Of a stretch of 64,000 nucleotides of DNA, positions 52,615-62,717 are shown one piece after another. The DNA comes from Arthrobacter sp. FW306-2-2C-D06B (GTDB lineage Bacteria > Actinomycetota > Actinomycetes > Actinomycetales > Micrococcaceae). The stretch lies in NCBI RefSeq assembly GCF_021789175.1, contig NZ_CP084560.1, positions 3,968,001 to 4,032,000 on the forward strand, read 5' to 3'. The notes beneath the pieces were generated by a model, which was given only the letters and a program-made list of their open reading frames with translations, made no database searches and had not been told where the DNA came from. The number at the start of each line of letters is the position of its first letter. The stretch's first letter is position 1. A program made the position numbers and the translations under genes.

Positions 52615-55110
52615 ATGAAATTCAAAACAATCCCGGTCATCATCGGAACATTGTCTTGTGTGCTGGTCGGCGGCGCTGCGTTCGCGGCGGTCTCCACGTT
52701 CGCCGGCCCCCACGAGGACGGAACGGCAGTCACGTCAATCGGCATGCGCGTCACGCCAACAGGACAGCAGACCTCACTCGGAGACCTCCCGCTCAACTCC
52801 GCCATCTCCCCTGACGGCAAGCGGCTCGCGGTCACGAACAACGGTCAAGGTACCCAGTCGCTGCAACTCGTCGACCTCGCAGACCACGAGGTAGACCAGA
52901 CCATCTCCTACAAGTCCCCGGAATCCCTCTACATGGGCTTGGCGTGGAGCCCTGACGGCACCAAGCTCTACGCCAGCGCAGCAGCAAACTCCAAGATCCG
53001 GACCTACAGCTACTCCGGCGGCAAACTGGCAGAAGGTGCGCCGATCCAACTGCCCACCGCGACGCCCGCGGGCAAGGCACTCAACTTCTTCCCGGCCGGA
53101 TTGGCGATCACGCCCGACGGTAAGCGGCTGGTTGTCGCAGATCAGCTCGCTGACGCCGTGTCCGTCGTCGACCTCTCCACTGGCAATGTCTCGACGACGC
53201 CGGCCGGTCACCGGCCGCTTTCGGTCACGGTTTCCCCGGATGGCACGACGGCGTTCGTCACCAACCAGGGCGCCTCGGACCTCTCCGCGGTGGACATCAC
53301 AGGCGCCGAACCCAAGATTTCCCGCACCGTCACGGTGGGTCTCCACCCCAACAAGTCCGTCCTGTCGAAGGACGGCCGCACGCTTTACGTCGCCAACGGC
53401 GACGACGACACCGTCTCGGTTGTCGATACCGCAGCCGGCACAAGCTCGAGTGTCAGCGTCGCACCTGAAAAGGGCGCACCAGTGGGAACCAATCCCACCG
53501 GACTGGCCCTGGACGAAGCCGGGCACCGCCTCTTCGTGAGCAACTCCGGTAACAACGACGTCGCCGTCGTCGACCTTGCCCAGAACGCAGTGGCCGGCGT
53601 GGTTCCTGTCGGCTGGTACCCGAGTTCGTTGGCCTTCAGCGGCGGGACACTGCATGTCACCAACGCGAAGGGGCTGGGCGCCGGACCGAACAACGGACCT
53701 GGCCACCCGAACCCAGAGTCAACCGCACCGGCCGCCGAAAACCAATACAGCGGATCGATGATCGTTGGCACGCTGAGCAGTTTCAGCGTTCCGGAGGGCG
53801 GCCAGTTGCAGAAGGCCACCGAGCAGGTCAAAAACAACAACCGCCCGGACACCGCTGGTGGCAACATCATCCCGCGCCAACCTGGTCAAGAGAGTCCCAT
53901 CAAACACGTGATCTACGTGGTCAAGGAAAACCGCACTTACGACCAGGTGCTTGGAAGCCTCGGCAAGGGCAATGGAGATCCTTCGCTGAATCTCTTCGGC
54001 GACGAGTCTGCGCCGAATATGCGGGCCCTCTCCAAGAAATTCACCACCATCGACAACTTCTACGCCGATGCCGAAGTCAGCGCCAACGGTTGGAACTGGG
54101 TGGCCTCTGCCAACTCGAACCCGTACGCAGAGCAGATGTGGCCGGCCAACTATTCGGGCCGCAAGGCACCGTATCCCAGCGAAGGAAATGCCCCTGAAAT
54201 CGCGGCCCAACAGCCTGACAACACGTATGTCTGGCAGCGGCTCGCCAAGGCAGGCGTCAGTTTCCGCAACTACGGCTTCTACGTTTCCAACAACGCTGGC
54301 ACGTTCAACGCCGCGGACCCCGTTCTGGATGCGCAGACCGACCACAACTACCACGGTTACGACCTGAACTGCCCTGATTCGGCGGGATCATTCGCGCCGC
54401 TGAAGCCTGGCTGCGGCACTCCACGTATTGAAGAATGGGCCAAGGACTTCCAGTCCCAAGTGACATCCGGAACGGTTCCCACGGTCCAGTTCGTCCGGCT
54501 GCCCAATGACCACACCCAGGCCACCCGCGTCGGCGCCCCAACGCCGAAGGCCTACGTCGCGGATAACGACTACGCGCTCGGCAAGCTGGTGGACACCGTG
54601 TCCCACTCTTCTGCTTGGAAGGACACCGCCATCTTCGTCACGGAGGATGACGCGCAGAATGGCCCGGACCACGTGGATGCGCACCGCACCTTGGCACTGG
54701 CCATCAGCCCCTATACCCAGACCGGGAAAGTCGATTCCACCTTCTACAGCACGGCTTCGATGGTCCGCACCATCGGCCTCATCGCTGGCATCGGCCCGCT
54801 GACCCAGTTCGATGCGTTCGCTACTCCAATGAACGCGTCGTTCACAGCCAAGCCTGATAACACGCCGTACACCGCGCTCAAGCCCAGCTATGACATGACC
54901 ACCGTCAACGGGGCCAACGCTCCGATGGCCCCTCAAGTGGCCAGTCAGGACACTGCCACCGAAGACAAGATCGATGAGCAACTGTTCAACAAGTCCATCT
55001 GGCAATCAGTGAACGGTGCTGACTCGAAGATGCCCGAACCCCAGCACAGCGTGATCGGTTCCGGCTCAGGTTCCAGTAGCCAGCCCGCTGCGAAGGATCC
55101 CGACGGCTAG
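52615..55110 (+). CDS. Secreted YncE-like beta-propeller fused to phosphoesterase (alkaline-phosphatase superfamily)
   Basis: An 831-residue protein. The signal MKFKTIPVIIGTLSCVLVGG precedes a YVTN-type propeller (about 55-380) with repeated blades such as NSAISPDGKRLAVTNNGQ and AITPDGKRLVVADQLADAVSVVD. A phosphoesterase domain (about 440-760) starts IKHVIYVVKENRTYDQVLGS and continues NFYADAEVSANGWNW and ITEDDAQNGPDHVDAHR-like residues (VTEDDAQNGPDHVDAHR). The tail is Ser/Gly/Pro-rich. This fusion is a known type, probably a secreted phosphodiesterase or phosphatase. The ATG at 52615 is chosen over 52594 because it starts the signal. Confidence 0.9.
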   Translation: MKFKTIPVIIGTLSCVLVGGAAFAAVSTFAGPHEDGTAVTSIGMRVTPTGQQTSLGDLPLNSAISPDGKRLAVTNNGQGTQSLQLVDLADHEVDQTISYKSPESLYMGLAWSPDGTKLYASAAANSKIRTYSYSGGKLAEGAPIQLPTATPAGKALNFFPAGLAITPDGKRLVVADQLADAVSVVDLSTGNVSTTPAGHRPLSVTVSPDGTTAFVTNQGASDLSAVDITGAEPKISRTVTVGLHPNKSVLSKDGRTLYVANGDDDTVSVVDTAAGTSSSVSVAPEKGAPVGTNPTGLALDEAGHRLFVSNSGNNDVAVVDLAQNAVAGVVPVGWYPSSLAFSGGTLHVTNAKGLGAGPNNGPGHPNPESTAPAAENQYSGSMIVGTLSSFSVPEGGQLQKATEQVKNNNRPDTAGGNIIPRQPGQESPIKHVIYVVKENRTYDQVLGSLGKGNGDPSLNLFGDESAPNMRALSKKFTTIDNFYADAEVSANGWNWVASANSNPYAEQMWPANYSGRKAPYPSEGNAPEIAAQQPDNTYVWQRLAKAGVSFRNYGFYVSNNAGTFNAADPVLDAQTDHNYHGYDLNCPDSAGSFAPLKPGCGTPRIEEWAKDFQSQVTSGTVPTVQFVRLPNDHTQATRVGAPTPKAYVADNDYALGKLVDTVSHSSAWKDTAIFVTEDDAQNGPDHVDAHRTLALAISPYTQTGKVDSTFYSTASMVRTIGLIAGIGPLTQFDAFATPMNASFTAKPDNTPYTALKPSYDMTTVNGANAPMAPQVASQDTATEDKIDEQLFNKSIWQSVNGADSKMPEPQHSVIGSGSGSSSQPAAKDPDG

Positions 55111-55328
55111 CCAGATCCTCTTTGGCAGGGGCGGTCACCGGCATCGGTGGCCGCCCTCCGCTGTTCCAGTGCCGAGCGCGCGTCAAAAAACGGGACCACT
55201 TCCCCTGTCAAAGAATTAATCCAGAATCTATTCTGTTGGTGGACCGGTACATGTACGGTCTGTCAGGCCACCGGCACGTCCCGGGAAGCCCATCCCGCTC
55301 CGGGGGCCGTCTCTTTGAGGAGGCGTCA

Positions 55329-55610
55329 ATGTCATCTCCCGATGTGCCGACCCGGGGGCCCGCAAGGCCTGGTCCGTATATTGCGGCCGGAATCCTACTG
55401 GCCATCGCCATTCTGGTTCCGCTGCTTGTCCCGGTGTATTCGATTGATCAGCCGCGGCTCGCCGGCATGCCGTTCTTCTACTGGTACCAAATGCTGTGGG
55501 TCCCGATCACGGCAGGAATGGTGGGCGTCTCCTATTGGCTGGTTACCAAGGAGGACCGTCGCCGCCGCGAGGCCGCGCGGGGCGCGCGCGCTGAGGAGCG
55601 GGAACGATGA
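55329..55610 (+). CDS. DUF3311-family small membrane protein
   Basis: A 93-residue protein with two membrane segments (YIAAGILLAIAILVPLLVPV and an MLWVPITAGMVGVSYWLV region) and a basic Arg-rich tail. DUF3311 proteins usually partner an SSS-family symporter. The gene overlaps the symporter gene by 4 bp. GAGGAGG lies 6-12 bp before the ATG. Confidence 0.88.
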   Translation: MSSPDVPTRGPARPGPYIAAGILLAIAILVPLLVPVYSIDQPRLAGMPFFYWYQMLWVPITAGMVGVSYWLVTKEDRRRREAARGARAEERER

Positions 55611-57304
55611 GCGGGCTCACCGTCCCGCTGGCGACCACAGCGGACCGGCCCGTCAACGGCGTCGCGCTCACCGTCGTCGTCGTCCTCTTTATCCTGGTGG
55701 CTGTCCTGGGCTTCTTCGCCGCGCGCTGGCGCGCTGGCAAGGAGACGGGCCTGCACAGTCTCGATGAGTGGGGCCTCGGCGGACGCGGTTTCGGAACCTG
55801 GGTGACGTGGTTCCTCCTCGGCGGGGACCTCTATACGGCATACACGTTCGTGGCGGTGCCGGCGGCGATGTGGGCCACTGGCGCCGTGAGCGGTTTCTTC
55901 GCCGTGCCTTACACGATCGTGCTCTACCCGATCGTGTTCCTGTTGATGAGCCGTTTGTGGTCGGTCTCGCACCGTCATGGGTTCGTCACGCCGGCAGACT
56001 TCGTCGGCGGGCGCTATGGCAGCAGGGCACTGACGGTTGCGGTGGCCCTCACCGGCATTGTCGCGACCATGCCGTACATCGCGCTGCAACTGGTTGGCAT
56101 CAAAGCCGTTCTCACGGTGTTGGGGCTCGGCAGCGCACAGAATGTGCTGCTGACTGACCTTCCGCTGATCATCGCCTTCGTGGTCCTGGCCGCCTACACC
56201 TACACCTCGGGCCTTCGGGCGCCGGCGCTCATCGCCGTCGTGAAGGATCTGCTGATCTACCTCGCGGTCATCGTTGCTGTGATCTACTTGCCGATCAAGT
56301 TCGGGGGCTGGGACAACATCTTCGGTGCGGCCCAGACGAAACTCGACGCCATCAGCCCGGCGACAGGCAAGCCGGCCGGCGTCTTCATCCCGGGTGCCGC
56401 CAGCTATTCGGCGTACTGGACGCTGGCCCTTGGCTCGGCCATGGCGTTGTTCATGTACCCGCACTCTGTCACCGGGGTCCTGGCGACGAAGAGCAGGAAC
56501 ACCATCCGCAAGAACGCCGCGGTTCTTCCGCTGTACTCATTGATGCTGGGATTCCTTGCCCTTCTTGGCTACGCGGCCATCTCTGCGGGCACCAAGCCCA
56601 TTGACCTGAACGGTGCCGTCAATCCGCAACTGGTGGTTCCGCAGTTGTTCCTGGACAACTTCCCCGCGTGGTTTGCCGGGATCGCCTTGGCGGCTATCGC
56701 CATCGGCGCGTTGGTCCCCGCCGCCATCATGTCGATCGCTGCCGCCAACCTGTTCACCCGCAATATCTACCGCGACCTGATCCGGCCCGACGCCGATCCG
56801 CGACAGGAAGCGAAGGTCTCCAAGATCGCCTCGCTGGTGGTGAAGTTCGGGGCGCTGATCTTCGTTATCGCGATGGACCAGTCCGCCGCCATCAATATGC
56901 AGCTCCTCGGCGGCATCTGGATCTTGCAGACGTTTCCTGCGATCGTGGCAGGACTGTACACCCGCTGGTTCCACCGCTGGGCGCTCTTCGCAGGCTGGGC
57001 GGCCGGGATCATCTACGGCACCGTCGCGGCGTACAACGTGGTCAACCCCGTGACGAAGGCCAACTTCGGCGGCTCCATCGCCGCCATCCCGGGCACCAAC
57101 GTGCAGGTCTACATCGCCGTCGTGGCGTTCGCGATCAACCTCATCGTTGCTGCCGTCTTGTCGCTGGTCTTCCGCGCCATGAAGCTCCCCGATGGAAAGG
57201 ACATCACCCGGAACTCGGACTATGGGGCTGACGAGGACGACCCGAAGGTGGCCGAACTTCAGCGCGAGTACCCCTTGGGCGAAACGGGAGGCGGTACTTT
57301 CTGA
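55607..57304 (+). CDS. mctP: Monocarboxylate uptake permease, sodium:solute symporter family
   Basis: A 565-residue integral membrane protein with about 13 hydrophobic segments. The start GGRGFGTWVTWFLLGGDLYT is followed by the AYTFVAVPAAMWATGAVSGFFA stretch typical of the MctP clade, which takes up lactate, pyruvate, acetate and similar acids. It partners the DUF3311 protein. The acidic C-terminal tail is cytosolic. The substrate cannot be narrowed further. Confidence 0.88.
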   Translation: MSGLTVPLATTADRPVNGVALTVVVVLFILVAVLGFFAARWRAGKETGLHSLDEWGLGGRGFGTWVTWFLLGGDLYTAYTFVAVPAAMWATGAVSGFFAVPYTIVLYPIVFLLMSRLWSVSHRHGFVTPADFVGGRYGSRALTVAVALTGIVATMPYIALQLVGIKAVLTVLGLGSAQNVLLTDLPLIIAFVVLAAYTYTSGLRAPALIAVVKDLLIYLAVIVAVIYLPIKFGGWDNIFGAAQTKLDAISPATGKPAGVFIPGAASYSAYWTLALGSAMALFMYPHSVTGVLATKSRNTIRKNAAVLPLYSLMLGFLALLGYAAISAGTKPIDLNGAVNPQLVVPQLFLDNFPAWFAGIALAAIAIGALVPAAIMSIAAANLFTRNIYRDLIRPDADPRQEAKVSKIASLVVKFGALIFVIAMDQSAAINMQLLGGIWILQTFPAIVAGLYTRWFHRWALFAGWAAGIIYGTVAAYNVVNPVTKANFGGSIAAIPGTNVQVYIAVVAFAINLIVAAVLSLVFRAMKLPDGKDITRNSDYGADEDDPKVAELQREYPLGETGGGTF

Positions 57305-57347
57305 CCGCAGGCACTACCAGTACACGGCTGGTCGTGTTTGAGCGTGC

Positions 57348-58847
57348 CTAGGCGGGTTGGCGTAGTTCCGGTCGATGGCGCCAGCGAAACAGGTCTCCGA
57401 AATGGTGTGCAGCCATGACGGGTGGGGCTGAGCCCGGTGGTTTGCTGCCGGGCAGCGGCGGGGCTGTTGATCGGTAGGTATGTCCGGTGGGGGTGCGGAT
57501 TTCGACGACGTGCCGTGGCCCAATACTGGTTCGTGCTGTCCAGCCTTTGAGTTCTTTGGTGTGGTTGCAGGCTTGGCACAGGCCTGCCCCGTTACTGAGG
57601 CTCGTGGGGCCGCCGTCGTGCCAGGGGATGATGTGGTCGAAATGCCTGATCGGCGCATCGCAATACGGGGTGCGGCAGGTGTCGTCGCGGGCCTGGATGA
57701 AGCGCCGCAAACCCGCCGGGAAAAGCCGCGCCCGCGAATCCGCCGCGACAAGGTCCCCGGTCCCGGGGGCGGTGAAGAGACGCCGGAGCCAGACCTTCAG
57801 ATCCTGATCCTGATCCTGATCCTGATCCTGATCCTGGGCAAGTTGGCCAGGCTCACCGACCCCGGCTTGGTGCTGGCTGGCTTCGGTTTGGCCTTGGTTC
57901 CCGGCGAGCATTGCCCTGGCCCAGCCGGCGGGGACGATGCCGTAGCCGGGGAGGCGTGCCGGTTCGCTGTTGCCTTGGAAGAGGGTCCGGTCGGTCATGA
58001 CGAGCTGGACCTCGACGCCGCTGATGCCTGCGGGGGTGCCGGTGGCGCGTTCGACCAGGGCATCGGCCATGATCTGCCCTCGGGACCGGGGTTCTCCTGC
58101 GTTGCGGAGGGTGTCTGCGTGCCGGGTCAGGGCCGCGTGCACGGCCACGCCCTGGGCGACCGGGAGCAGGGCGGTCAGGTAGGTCATGGTGTCCGGGGCC
58201 GGGCGCAGGCTCACGTGACGTTCGGCGGCGGCGTGGCTGGCGCGCTGGGTGACGGAGCGGGGGTCCCGGCGGTAGGCCGCGGTCCGGGCCGCGGCAATGA
58301 TGGTCTTGTCTCCCATACCGTCGAAGGCCCCGGTGTCGGGGGCGAGTTCCTCGTCCACGGCGCAGCGGTCTTCGGCGGACAGGCAGGCGGTTTCCTTCAC
58401 CAGCAGGGTCGCGCGCCATTCGTTCAGCCGTCCGGCGTCGAGGGCGGCGAGGGTGTGCGGCATTTCGGTGACGAGGGCTTTGGCGAGTCCGTGGAGCCGG
58501 GCTCCGCGGGCCGGGGACTCCCGCCGGGCCAAAGCCACCTGCGCGGAGACCCCGCGTCCCCGCTCCTCGGCCGGTACACCGGCCGCCGCGTCGGCGCTGC
58601 GCTGGGCGGCATCGAACGCGACGGCGATCCGGGCCTGCGCGGCCGCGGCCGCGGACTTCAGATCCTCCAGGGCACGCAACTGGTTGATCAGCTCGGCCGG
58701 TGCAGCGCCGTTCGCGAAGCCTGGGCAAAGCGATCTCACGGCATTGATCAGATCCTGCACTCGAACGCACGGCAGGGCAGCATCCGGGACCCTGGCCCGG
58801 ACCGGCGCGCCGGTCCCGATCAGCTGCGTTCTCTGATTGCCGTTCAT
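57348..58847 (-). CDS. DUF222/13E12-type HNH endonuclease
   Basis: A 499-residue protein. The DUF222 helical domain spans about residues 40-320 ([20 protein letters not shown] and [17 protein letters not shown] repeats), and the HNH domain at about 395-440 has the motif [19 protein letters not shown] with [14 protein letters not shown]. Such genes form large families in Micrococcaceae and mycobacteria. Between the two domains a Gln-Asp repeat of six units is coded by a hexanucleotide run at 57800-57835. The gene is convergent with mctP, with a 43-bp gap. Confidence 0.93.
   Translation of the reverse strand: MNGNQRTQLIGTGAPVRARVPDAALPCVRVQDLINAVRSLCPGFANGAAPAELINQLRALEDLKSAAAAAQARIAVAFDAAQRSADAAAGVPAEERGRGVSAQVALARRESPARGARLHGLAKALVTEMPHTLAALDAGRLNEWRATLLVKETACLSAEDRCAVDEELAPDTGAFDGMGDKTIIAAARTAAYRRDPRSVTQRASHAAAERHVSLRPAPDTMTYLTALLPVAQGVAVHAALTRHADTLRNAGEPRSRGQIMADALVERATGTPAGISGVEVQLVMTDRTLFQGNSEPARLPGYGIVPAGWARAMLAGNQGQTEASQHQAGVGEPGQLAQDQDQDQDQDQDLKVWLRRLFTAPGTGDLVAADSRARLFPAGLRRFIQARDDTCRTPYCDAPIRHFDHIIPWHDGGPTSLSNGAGLCQACNHTKELKGWTARTSIGPRHVVEIRTPTGHTYRSTAPPLPGSKPPGSAPPVMAAHHFGDLFRWRHRPELRQPA
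57800..57835. repeat. Hexanucleotide run in the HNH gene
   Basis: GATCCT is repeated six times without change. On the coding strand it encodes alternating Gln and Asp. Gain or loss of units would change the protein length by two residues without a frameshift. Confidence 0.9.
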
Positions 58848-59046
58848 AAGAAAAGCCTCGCAGGGACCACTGACAGTATTAGGCTGGAGAACCGCACCCG
58901 GGCGAAAAATCTTGAGAAAAGCCGGACTCTTTCGGAGCGGGCCATCCTGATAGCCGAGACAGCCCGGCCGCCTCTCAAAGCTCGGATAGGCGTGGGCTAT
59001 CGATCATTTCGGAAGACCGCCCGGCGGCACCGTGGACAGGAGAAAA

Positions 59047-59154
59047 CTGAAGTGATTCCTCGCCGTCGTCGACCACGACAGGTTCAACCGCGCCGCCGAA
59101 CACCTACTTATCGCCCAGTCCTCGCTTTCGCAGACCATCGCGAGCCTTGAGGAG
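59047..59154 (+). pseudogene. LysR-type regulator remnant (helix-turn-helix only)
   Basis: One reading frame encodes FLAVVDHDRFNRAAEHLLIA followed by QSSLSQTIASLEE, which is the N-terminal winged helix of a LysR regulator. The codon just before FLAVV is a stop (TGA at 59053), and after SLEE the similarity ends abruptly. No full LysR gene follows. It marks the edge where the low-GC island begins. The rest of 58848-59182 contains no gene that I can support. Confidence 0.75.
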
Positions 59155-59182
59155 GGCTGGTGTCGCGGCGCACGACGCTGGA

Positions 59183-60397
59183 TTACAGGTCCCTCAGCGA
59201 GGAATCCGCGTCGAGCCGAGCGAGTCTTGCGACGTGGCCAACGGCTCCGAGGCACAAGAACAAAGGCACGCAGAAGAGTGCCCCGAGCACGAGCAACCAG
59301 TTGGGCATGGCCCACGCAGCCACCGGCAGGAGGTCGAGCTGTAGGCCGCTGAAGACCGCTGTTCCTATGACGGAGCAAAGAGTTCCCAGGAGCGCTCCCA
59401 CTACGCTAATGATGAGACCCACTGCTGCCAGCTCGACCATGTAAACCCCTGCTATCGAGGCCCCCGACCAGCCGATGGCTTTGAGGAGACCCACTTCGCG
59501 GGCTCTCTGCTTAATCCAGCTGCCACCAACAGACACTCCAACCCCGAGGCAGAAGATGATCAGGAAGCCACCGATTACCCAGCTGACAAGGGCAAGAAGC
59601 GCGAATAGGCCTGACAGGGACCGGATTTGGCCCGCGACGCTGTTCACTGAGTATCCGAGCGCTCGGACTTGATTTTGTACATTGACCACTTCGTCTGCCG
59701 AGTCAACGCGAACATATGCGCGGGGGTAGGTTAGCGCTTTTGTATTCGGCCGGGCATTGGCGAGCGTTGACTGGAGTACCTTACTGGATACGTAAGCAGC
59801 CTGCGCGCCATCGGTACCCGGCGACGAGTTGTCATAGATACCTGAGACGCGGAGAGATATGGAAACGGGTTCCCCGTTGCCGGGGCCGATTTCCTTCGTG
59901 TATACAAAGCTCATTTCCTTGCCGAGCAGCTGGGCGTATTTCTGGCCCTGCCCCTTGTCGGGAAGCAGGATCTGGCCTTCCCCAGGGCCGTCCCCGGAGA
60001 CGTCTCCCAGCAGTATTTTCGGAGTGATGCCGCTGATGAATGGCGTACCCATGAATGCACCGGGGTTGTTCGGTGATGGCCAGTTCGCAGGATCCTCTAT
60101 GGCGAGGTCAATTTGTGCCCAGCCCGTGGACCCCACCACATGATCGATTTGGTCAAACCGGGACAGCGAGTCGTCGGTGATCTCACGAGCTGAGTCCGGA
60201 CCTACTGAAGTCACCTCCACGTAATTCAGGGCGGAATTGGTGCTGATCTTGTTTGAGTATGAGCTTATTCCGGCCCCTACGATGCTGTCGGCGAATATGA
60301 ATACCGCAATGCCAAGACTCATTAGGACCGCGAGTGGCCTCAATTTCGAGAGGGAAAGCCGCACCGACCTTGCAGCAAAGACCCTATTTCTGTTCAA
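59183..60397 (-). CDS. FtsX-like ABC permease (MacB type)
   Basis: A 404-residue membrane protein. It has an N-terminal membrane helix at about 20-45, an extracytoplasmic domain of about 200 residues (STNSALNYVEVTSVGPDSAR onward) and three C-terminal helices with the WIKQRAREVGLLKAIGWS coupling segment. It is the permease for the ATPase encoded just upstream, overlapping it by 14 bp. MacB-type systems do not pump through the membrane but move peptides, lipids or signals, or trigger processes outside. Base use is less G/C-biased than in the flanking genes. Confidence 0.85.
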   Translation of the reverse strand: MNRNRVFAARSVRLSLSKLRPLAVLMSLGIAVFIFADSIVGAGISSYSNKISTNSALNYVEVTSVGPDSAREITDDSLSRFDQIDHVVGSTGWAQIDLAIEDPANWPSPNNPGAFMGTPFISGITPKILLGDVSGDGPGEGQILLPDKGQGQKYAQLLGKEMSFVYTKEIGPGNGEPVSISLRVSGIYDNSSPGTDGAQAAYVSSKVLQSTLANARPNTKALTYPRAYVRVDSADEVVNVQNQVRALGYSVNSVAGQIRSLSGLFALLALVSWVIGGFLIIFCLGVGVSVGGSWIKQRAREVGLLKAIGWSGASIAGVYMVELAAVGLIISVVGALLGTLCSVIGTAVFSGLQLDLLPVAAWAMPNWLLVLGALFCVPLFLCLGAVGHVARLARLDADSSLRDL

Positions 60398-61046
60398 GGA
60401 ACAACTCCTTCATAGGAAGCTGACGGTGGGCCACTTGCTGGAAAACTTCGTCGTGGGAAGCAACGAGGATGCCGCACCCGCTGTTGGCCCCCGTTCGCAT
60501 GGCGTCCAGGATGGCCTCAGTGTTTGTCGCATCGAGACCCGAACTTGGTTCGTCGGCCAGTAGCAATGACGGTTCGTTGATCAGCGCACGGCAAAACGCG
60601 ACTCTTTGCTGCTGCCCGCCGGAAAGCCTTTTCGCTTGCCGGTCAGCGACCGCCACCAGGCCGAAGCGTTCCAGCTGCTCCGTAATCGTTGCGCGCGTCA
60701 TGGGCTTGCTGCTGGCAAGGAGGACATTTTCCAAAGCCGTAAGTTCGGGCAACAGGTTGCTGCTCTGAAACACCATGCCAATTTCGTTCGAGCGGATCCG
60801 ACTCGCGTCCCGGGACGAGGCGTCGGTCCTGTCGTCACCGTTGATCCACACTTTGCCGGCGTCGGGAGTCGATAGCAGTCCGGAGATGTTCAGGATCGTT
60901 GACTTCCCCGAACCCGACTCACCTCGCAGCCAGACGATTTCGCCAGCCTCGACGTTCAGGCTGATTCCAGAAAGGACCAACTGTCGCGTCCCGCGATCAT
61001 CTAAAAAGGACTTGGCTATGTTCTCAAGACGCAGCACCGCTGTCAT
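60384..61046 (-). CDS. ABC ATPase (LolD/MacB type)
   Basis: A 220-residue ATPase. Walker A GESGSGKST, Q-loop VFQSSNLLPELTALENV, signature LSGGQQQRVA, Walker B LLLADEPSSGLD and an H-loop VASHDE. The motif set is that of LolD and MacB. The start at 61046 overlaps the lipoprotein stop (ATGA). It energises the FtsX-like permease. Confidence 0.92.
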   Translation of the reverse strand: MTAVLRLENIAKSFLDDRGTRQLVLSGISLNVEAGEIVWLRGESGSGKSTILNISGLLSTPDAGKVWINGDDRTDASSRDASRIRSNEIGMVFQSSNLLPELTALENVLLASSKPMTRATITEQLERFGLVAVADRQAKRLSGGQQQRVAFCRALINEPSLLLADEPSSGLDATNTEAILDAMRTGANSGCGILVASHDEVFQQVAHRQLPMKELFLEQK

Positions 61047-62695
61047 TTGTTCTCCCCGAAGTCGTAGGCACCCGGGACCGCGATCATTGCGGCCGAAATT
61101 GACAGACTGCATGGTGACGCTTTGTCTGCTTCCATCCGATACAAGGACGGGAATTCTTTGCAGCCCTTCAGAGTCCGGAGTTCCTCGGCCGCTTTGTCGA
61201 AGTCGTTTGATCCGAGTCCGGACCGACTTGCGCTCGTCATGGCGGTCAACGCCCGAAAATAATTCAGGCCCTTTCCTTTGGATGAACCAATGAGCTGCGG
61301 GAGAGCGGACTGGACGGCCGGAAACATTGATCTCACTTCTTCGCTGTTTGAGAAGTACATGGAGTTGGAGAGCGCCATCAGTGCTCCGGAAAGTAGGTCT
61401 TCAACCCCGGGGTCTGCATCGAACGCCTCCAGTCGCCCCAACCGGACGCTGGGCTCAAGCTGCACCAGAACATCCACCAGCTCGATGTACCCGCTGAGTT
61501 TTGCGAAAGTCACGGTGGCCGGAAGCGCCGCCCTACCTTGCTCGATGATCGAACCGTAGTTCCCCCAGGATGGAGACCCAGAGCGCTTTAGCGCCACAAG
61601 CGCCTTAAGCTGAGTGATCTGATCGGTTTCGGGCGTCTTCAGCACCCGTTCCAGTTCGTCTCGGGTTCGCTCACTTACGACAGCGGGAAAGCTCGTGTCG
61701 AGGAGTCTCGCGGCAAGATACGTCCCGTGGACCGATCCTTTGGCGAGAGTCGATGAACGGATAAGTCCCGTCTTCTGGTCGACCCTGGGTGCAATATGAT
61801 CTTTGACAAGTCGCTTCGCCTCTGTCTGTGCGTTCAGCAATTCCAAGGAACGCAGCATTGAAGCGATCAGCGCGTCATCGTGCACCTGGCTCGAATCCAG
61901 AAGCCTAACGATATGGTCCCTAGCACCGTTAGGAACCACTAGATCATTTCCAAGAGTTGCTCTTGCTTCAAGGGCGGCTTGAAAGTCAAGAGTTGACTCA
62001 TAGTCGCCAGGGAGCTTGTTGGAATCCACGTTCTTCAACGCTTGTTCCAATTCGAGGGGTCTCTCCTTTTGCAGAGCCGAATAGGAATCGAAGAGACGCC
62101 ATAGAAGATAGGGCTTGTTCGTGATCGAGTTGAGGTCAATTGCGCCAAGCCGTATGAGCGCTTCTTCCACAAAGGACTTTCCTGCGATCACGGACCAGCC
62201 TTGCATCCTACCGATGTCGATCCAAAACCAGAGGGCGGCGATTTCCGCGCCTACATCCTGCTGCCTTGCGGGCATCGCGGTACTGGCCAATCTCTTCTCC
62301 AATTCGGCAGGCAAAGCTGCGCCGGCTGCCCTAATCAGCTTGAGCGCCGACCAGAGCGTCGGCAGGTCGGCTGTGGACTGATCACCCAGTGCGTTGCGGA
62401 CGGTCCGATTGGCGTCGTCCGCGGCCAGGAGGTGGGAACCAAAGTCCTCGGAGTACAACGCCGTCGTGTACAGATCTCCACGCTCTTGCCCCTCCCCTTC
62501 GGGCATCCTTATGAGACCGTTGATTCCCTGGAGCTTCTTCAAGTCATCTTGTATGGCAGACACATCGTTGGCCGGCGCGGAGAGACCGGCACTGCAGGCA
62601 GTCAGGCAAAGCATGGCCGCGATTAGCACCGACACCAGCTTGGCGTTTCGTGTGTGCTGCAATTTTTGACGGCATATACCTAGGCTTCTTGTCAT
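61043..62695 (-). CDS. Large lipoprotein of unknown function in an ABC cassette
   Basis: A 550-residue protein. The lipobox LTAC gives Cys34 as lipid anchor, after a hydrophobic stretch (VSVLIAAMLC). The mature part is almost all alpha-helical, with repeated helical-hairpin signatures such as LLWRLFDSYSALQKERP and ALKRSGSPSWGNYG, similar in style to prenyltransferase or alpha/alpha-barrel proteins. I recognise no family. ATG 62695 is chosen; a longer frame to 62782 lacks a signal and overlaps the upstream gene's end. It is 22 bp after the small secreted protein gene and overlaps the ATPase gene, so all four form one operon. Confidence 0.8.
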   Translation of the reverse strand: MTRSLGICRQKLQHTRNAKLVSVLIAAMLCLTACSAGLSAPANDVSAIQDDLKKLQGINGLIRMPEGEGQERGDLYTTALYSEDFGSHLLAADDANRTVRNALGDQSTADLPTLWSALKLIRAAGAALPAELEKRLASTAMPARQQDVGAEIAALWFWIDIGRMQGWSVIAGKSFVEEALIRLGAIDLNSITNKPYLLWRLFDSYSALQKERPLELEQALKNVDSNKLPGDYESTLDFQAALEARATLGNDLVVPNGARDHIVRLLDSSQVHDDALIASMLRSLELLNAQTEAKRLVKDHIAPRVDQKTGLIRSSTLAKGSVHGTYLAARLLDTSFPAVVSERTRDELERVLKTPETDQITQLKALVALKRSGSPSWGNYGSIIEQGRAALPATVTFAKLSGYIELVDVLVQLEPSVRLGRLEAFDADPGVEDLLSGALMALSNSMYFSNSEEVRSMFPAVQSALPQLIGSSKGKGLNYFRALTAMTSASRSGLGSNDFDKAAEELRTLKGCKEFPSLYRMEADKASPCSLSISAAMIAVPGAYDFGENK

Positions 62696-62717
62696 TACTG
62701 CAGTGCCGATCTCTTCG

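Noticed and set aside
52774..53706. A 310-codon open frame on the minus strand
   Set aside because: Antisense to the YncE-like propeller domain; no recognisable fold.
57800..57835. Short repeated run considered as a CRISPR array
   Set aside because: Units are 6 bp without spacers and code for a linker in frame.
57480..59150. A 556-codon open frame on the plus strand across the HNH gene
   Set aside because: Antisense to a gene with clear DUF222 and HNH motifs; its product is Gly-rich with no domain.
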